Source: AC-50 sp035640455
GTDB lineage: Bacteria; Actinomycetota; Thermoleophilia; Gaiellales; Gaiellaceae
Length of the DNA: 6,067 nt
Direction of reading: 5' to 3'
NCBI GenBank assembly: GCA_035640455.1
Contig: DASQWB010000182.1
Location: 1-6,067, forward strand
Translations under genes and position numbers: made by a program
Notes under the pieces: model-generated
Database searches by the model: none
What the model was told of the DNA's origin: nothing
What the model saw: only the letters and a program-made list of their open reading frames with translations
Shown: positions 4,992-6,067 of the stretch, one piece after another
Position numbering within the stretch: the first letter of the stretch is position 1
Layout: the number at the start of each line of letters is the position of its first letter

Positions 4992-6067
4992 GTGGACGTC
5001 GAGACCGCTTCGTGGGGAATCGAGCCCGTTCCCGAGCGCCTGCGCGTCCTCGGCTTCCTCGACACGCTCCTGCTCTGGGGCAACCTCTCGATCTCGCTCC
5101 TGGTGATCGTGCTCGGCGCGTTCCTCGTGCCGGCGCTCTCGCTCCCGACGGCGCTGCTCGCGATCCTCGTCGGGGCGCTCGCCGGCAACCTCCTGCTCGG
5201 GCTCGCCGGGATGATCGGCAGCGACGCGCGGGTGCCGGGGATGGTGCTGCTGCGCGCACCGCTCGGGCGGCGCGGCTCCTACGCCCCGACCGTGCTGAAC
5301 GTCGCCCAGAACCTCGGCTGGTCGACCTTCGAGCTGATCATCATCTCGATCGCCGCCGCGAAGCTCTCGGACAGCGTCTTCGGCTTCTCGGCGCGCTGGG
5401 CGTGGGCGGTCGCCTTCGGCGCCATCTCGGTCGCGCTCGGGCTGCTCGGGCCGATCGGCTTCGTGCGTCGCTATGTGAAGAAGTTCGCCGCGTGGGCCGT
5501 GCTCGCGTCGATCGTGTACCTGACCTGGTGGGTGCTCGAAAAGTCGCACCTGCACGCGTTCTGGTCGGCGACGTCGGGCGGCGGGATGACGTTCGGCCAA
5601 GGCGTCGACCTCGTGATCGGAAGCATCGTCTCGTGGACGCCGCTCGCCGCCGACTACACCCGCTTCGCCCGCACGCGGCGCGGCGCCTTCTGGGGCACCT
5701 CGCTCGGCTACTTCGTCCCGACGCTCTGGTGCTTCGGCATCGGCTGCCTGCTCGTCCTCGCCCGCGACATCAGCGCGCCGGAGCAGATCCCGGCGGCGGT
5801 CGCGGCCGGGAGCGCGGGGATCCTCGCCCTGCTCGCCCTGACCGTGGACGAGTCGGACGAGGCCTTTGCGGACATCTACTCGACAGCCGTGTCGCTCCAG
5901 AACCTTCTCCCACGCGTCTCGCAGCGGCTGCTGATCGTGCTCGTCGGCGCCGCCGCGACGACCGGCGCCGTGGTCATCAACCTGCGCCACTACCAGGACT
6001 TCCTGCTTCTCCTCGGGTCGGTCTTCGTGCCGCTCTTCGGCGTCCTGCTCGCCGACTGGCTGCTGCG
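4992..6067 (+). CDS. cytX: Predicted hydroxymethylpyrimidine (thiamine precursor) transporter, NCS1 family, 3' end missing
   Basis: Membrane permease of the nucleobase-cation-symport-1 family, CytX branch. It probably imports the pyrimidine precursor of thiamine (HMP) or a related breakdown product. The 358 visible residues cover most of the expected protein of a little over 400. After GIEPVPERLRVLGFLD comes the first membrane segment with GNLSISLLV (30-38), then VPGMVLLRAPLGRRGSYAP (81-99), NVAQNLGWSTFEL (103-115), SWTPLAADYTRFAR (214-227) and DEAFADIYSTAVSLQNL (289-305), all typical of the family. Roughly nine hydrophobic segments are visible. The GTG at 4992 is chosen because of the SD GGGAGGAG upstream and the family-like N-terminus. 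The TPP riboswitch directly in front strongly supports a thiamine role over cytosine or allantoin transport. The exact substrate is inferred. The gene is divergent from the mod operon and shares only the control region with it. Confidence 0.93.
   Translation, partial: MDVETASWGIEPVPERLRVLGFLDTLLLWGNLSISLLVIVLGAFLVPALSLPTALLAILVGALAGNLLLGLAGMIGSDARVPGMVLLRAPLGRRGSYAPTVLNVAQNLGWSTFELIIISIAAAKLSDSVFGFSARWAWAVAFGAISVALGLLGPIGFVRRYVKKFAAWAVLASIVYLTWWVLEKSHLHAFWSATSGGGMTFGQGVDLVIGSIVSWTPLAADYTRFARTRRGAFWGTSLGYFVPTLWCFGIGCLLVLARDISAPEQIPAAVAAGSAGILALLALTVDESDEAFADIYSTAVSLQNLLPRVSQRLLIVLVGAAATTGAVVINLRHYQDFLLLLGSVFVPLFGVLLADWLL

Noticed and set aside
4878..5990. A 370-codon open frame on the minus strand opposite cytX
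   Set aside because: Its product is a low-complexity run of Arg, Asp, Glu and Ala with no domain, as expected for the antisense of a high-GC gene. The cytX frame has clear family motifs.

Overview
The window is a high-GC bacterial segment. Genes are packed with 4-bp GTGA stop/start overlaps, six of seven starts are GTG, and start-codon context often lacks a strong Shine-Dalgarno. Together with a fused caa3-type oxidase subunit II and the style of the Mod proteins, this fits a high-GC actinobacterium, possibly a deep-branching class such as Thermoleophilia. That taxonomic guess is inference and was not tested by any search.

Layout from left to right. (1) Positions 1-1798, minus strand: two genes of an aa3/caa3 cytochrome c oxidase, subunit II (ctaC, complete, with a fused C-terminal cytochrome c domain) followed by subunit I (ctaD, cut by the window edge just before its CuB motif). 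(2) Positions 1799-1944: a 146-bp gap holding a strong SD for ctaC, a perfect 24-bp palindrome, a related 11-bp site and a second 14-bp palindrome. These could be operators for ctaC, a terminator for the mod operon, or both. (3) Positions 1945-4848, minus strand: a four-gene molybdate operon in the order HTH-TOBE regulator, modA (periplasmic binding protein), modB (permease), modC (ATPase with TOBE domain). All four genes overlap their neighbours. (4) Positions 4849-4991: a 143-bp divergent control region with a likely promoter for the mod operon, a 19-bp inverted repeat lying on that promoter's -10 element, and, on the plus strand, a clear TPP riboswitch whose 3' end runs into the ribosome binding site. 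(5) Positions 4992-6067, plus strand: cytX, a predicted hydroxymethylpyrimidine (thiamine precursor) transporter of the NCS1 family, cut by the right edge.

Working together: ModA captures oxyanion outside the membrane, ModB conducts it and ModC powers import. The small HTH-TOBE protein, first in the operon, is the obvious candidate sensor that binds molybdate and acts at the inverted repeat beside its own start. CytX is controlled separately by TPP feedback on translation. The oxidase genes are an unrelated respiratory unit downstream of the mod operon.

There is no gene-free stretch above 300 bases, and I saw no tRNA, rRNA, CRISPR array, insertion sequence or phage gene. I found no clearly new system. 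The most interesting parts are the little-characterised molybdate regulator with its candidate operator, the possible switching geometry of the riboswitch, and the palindrome cluster upstream of ctaC.
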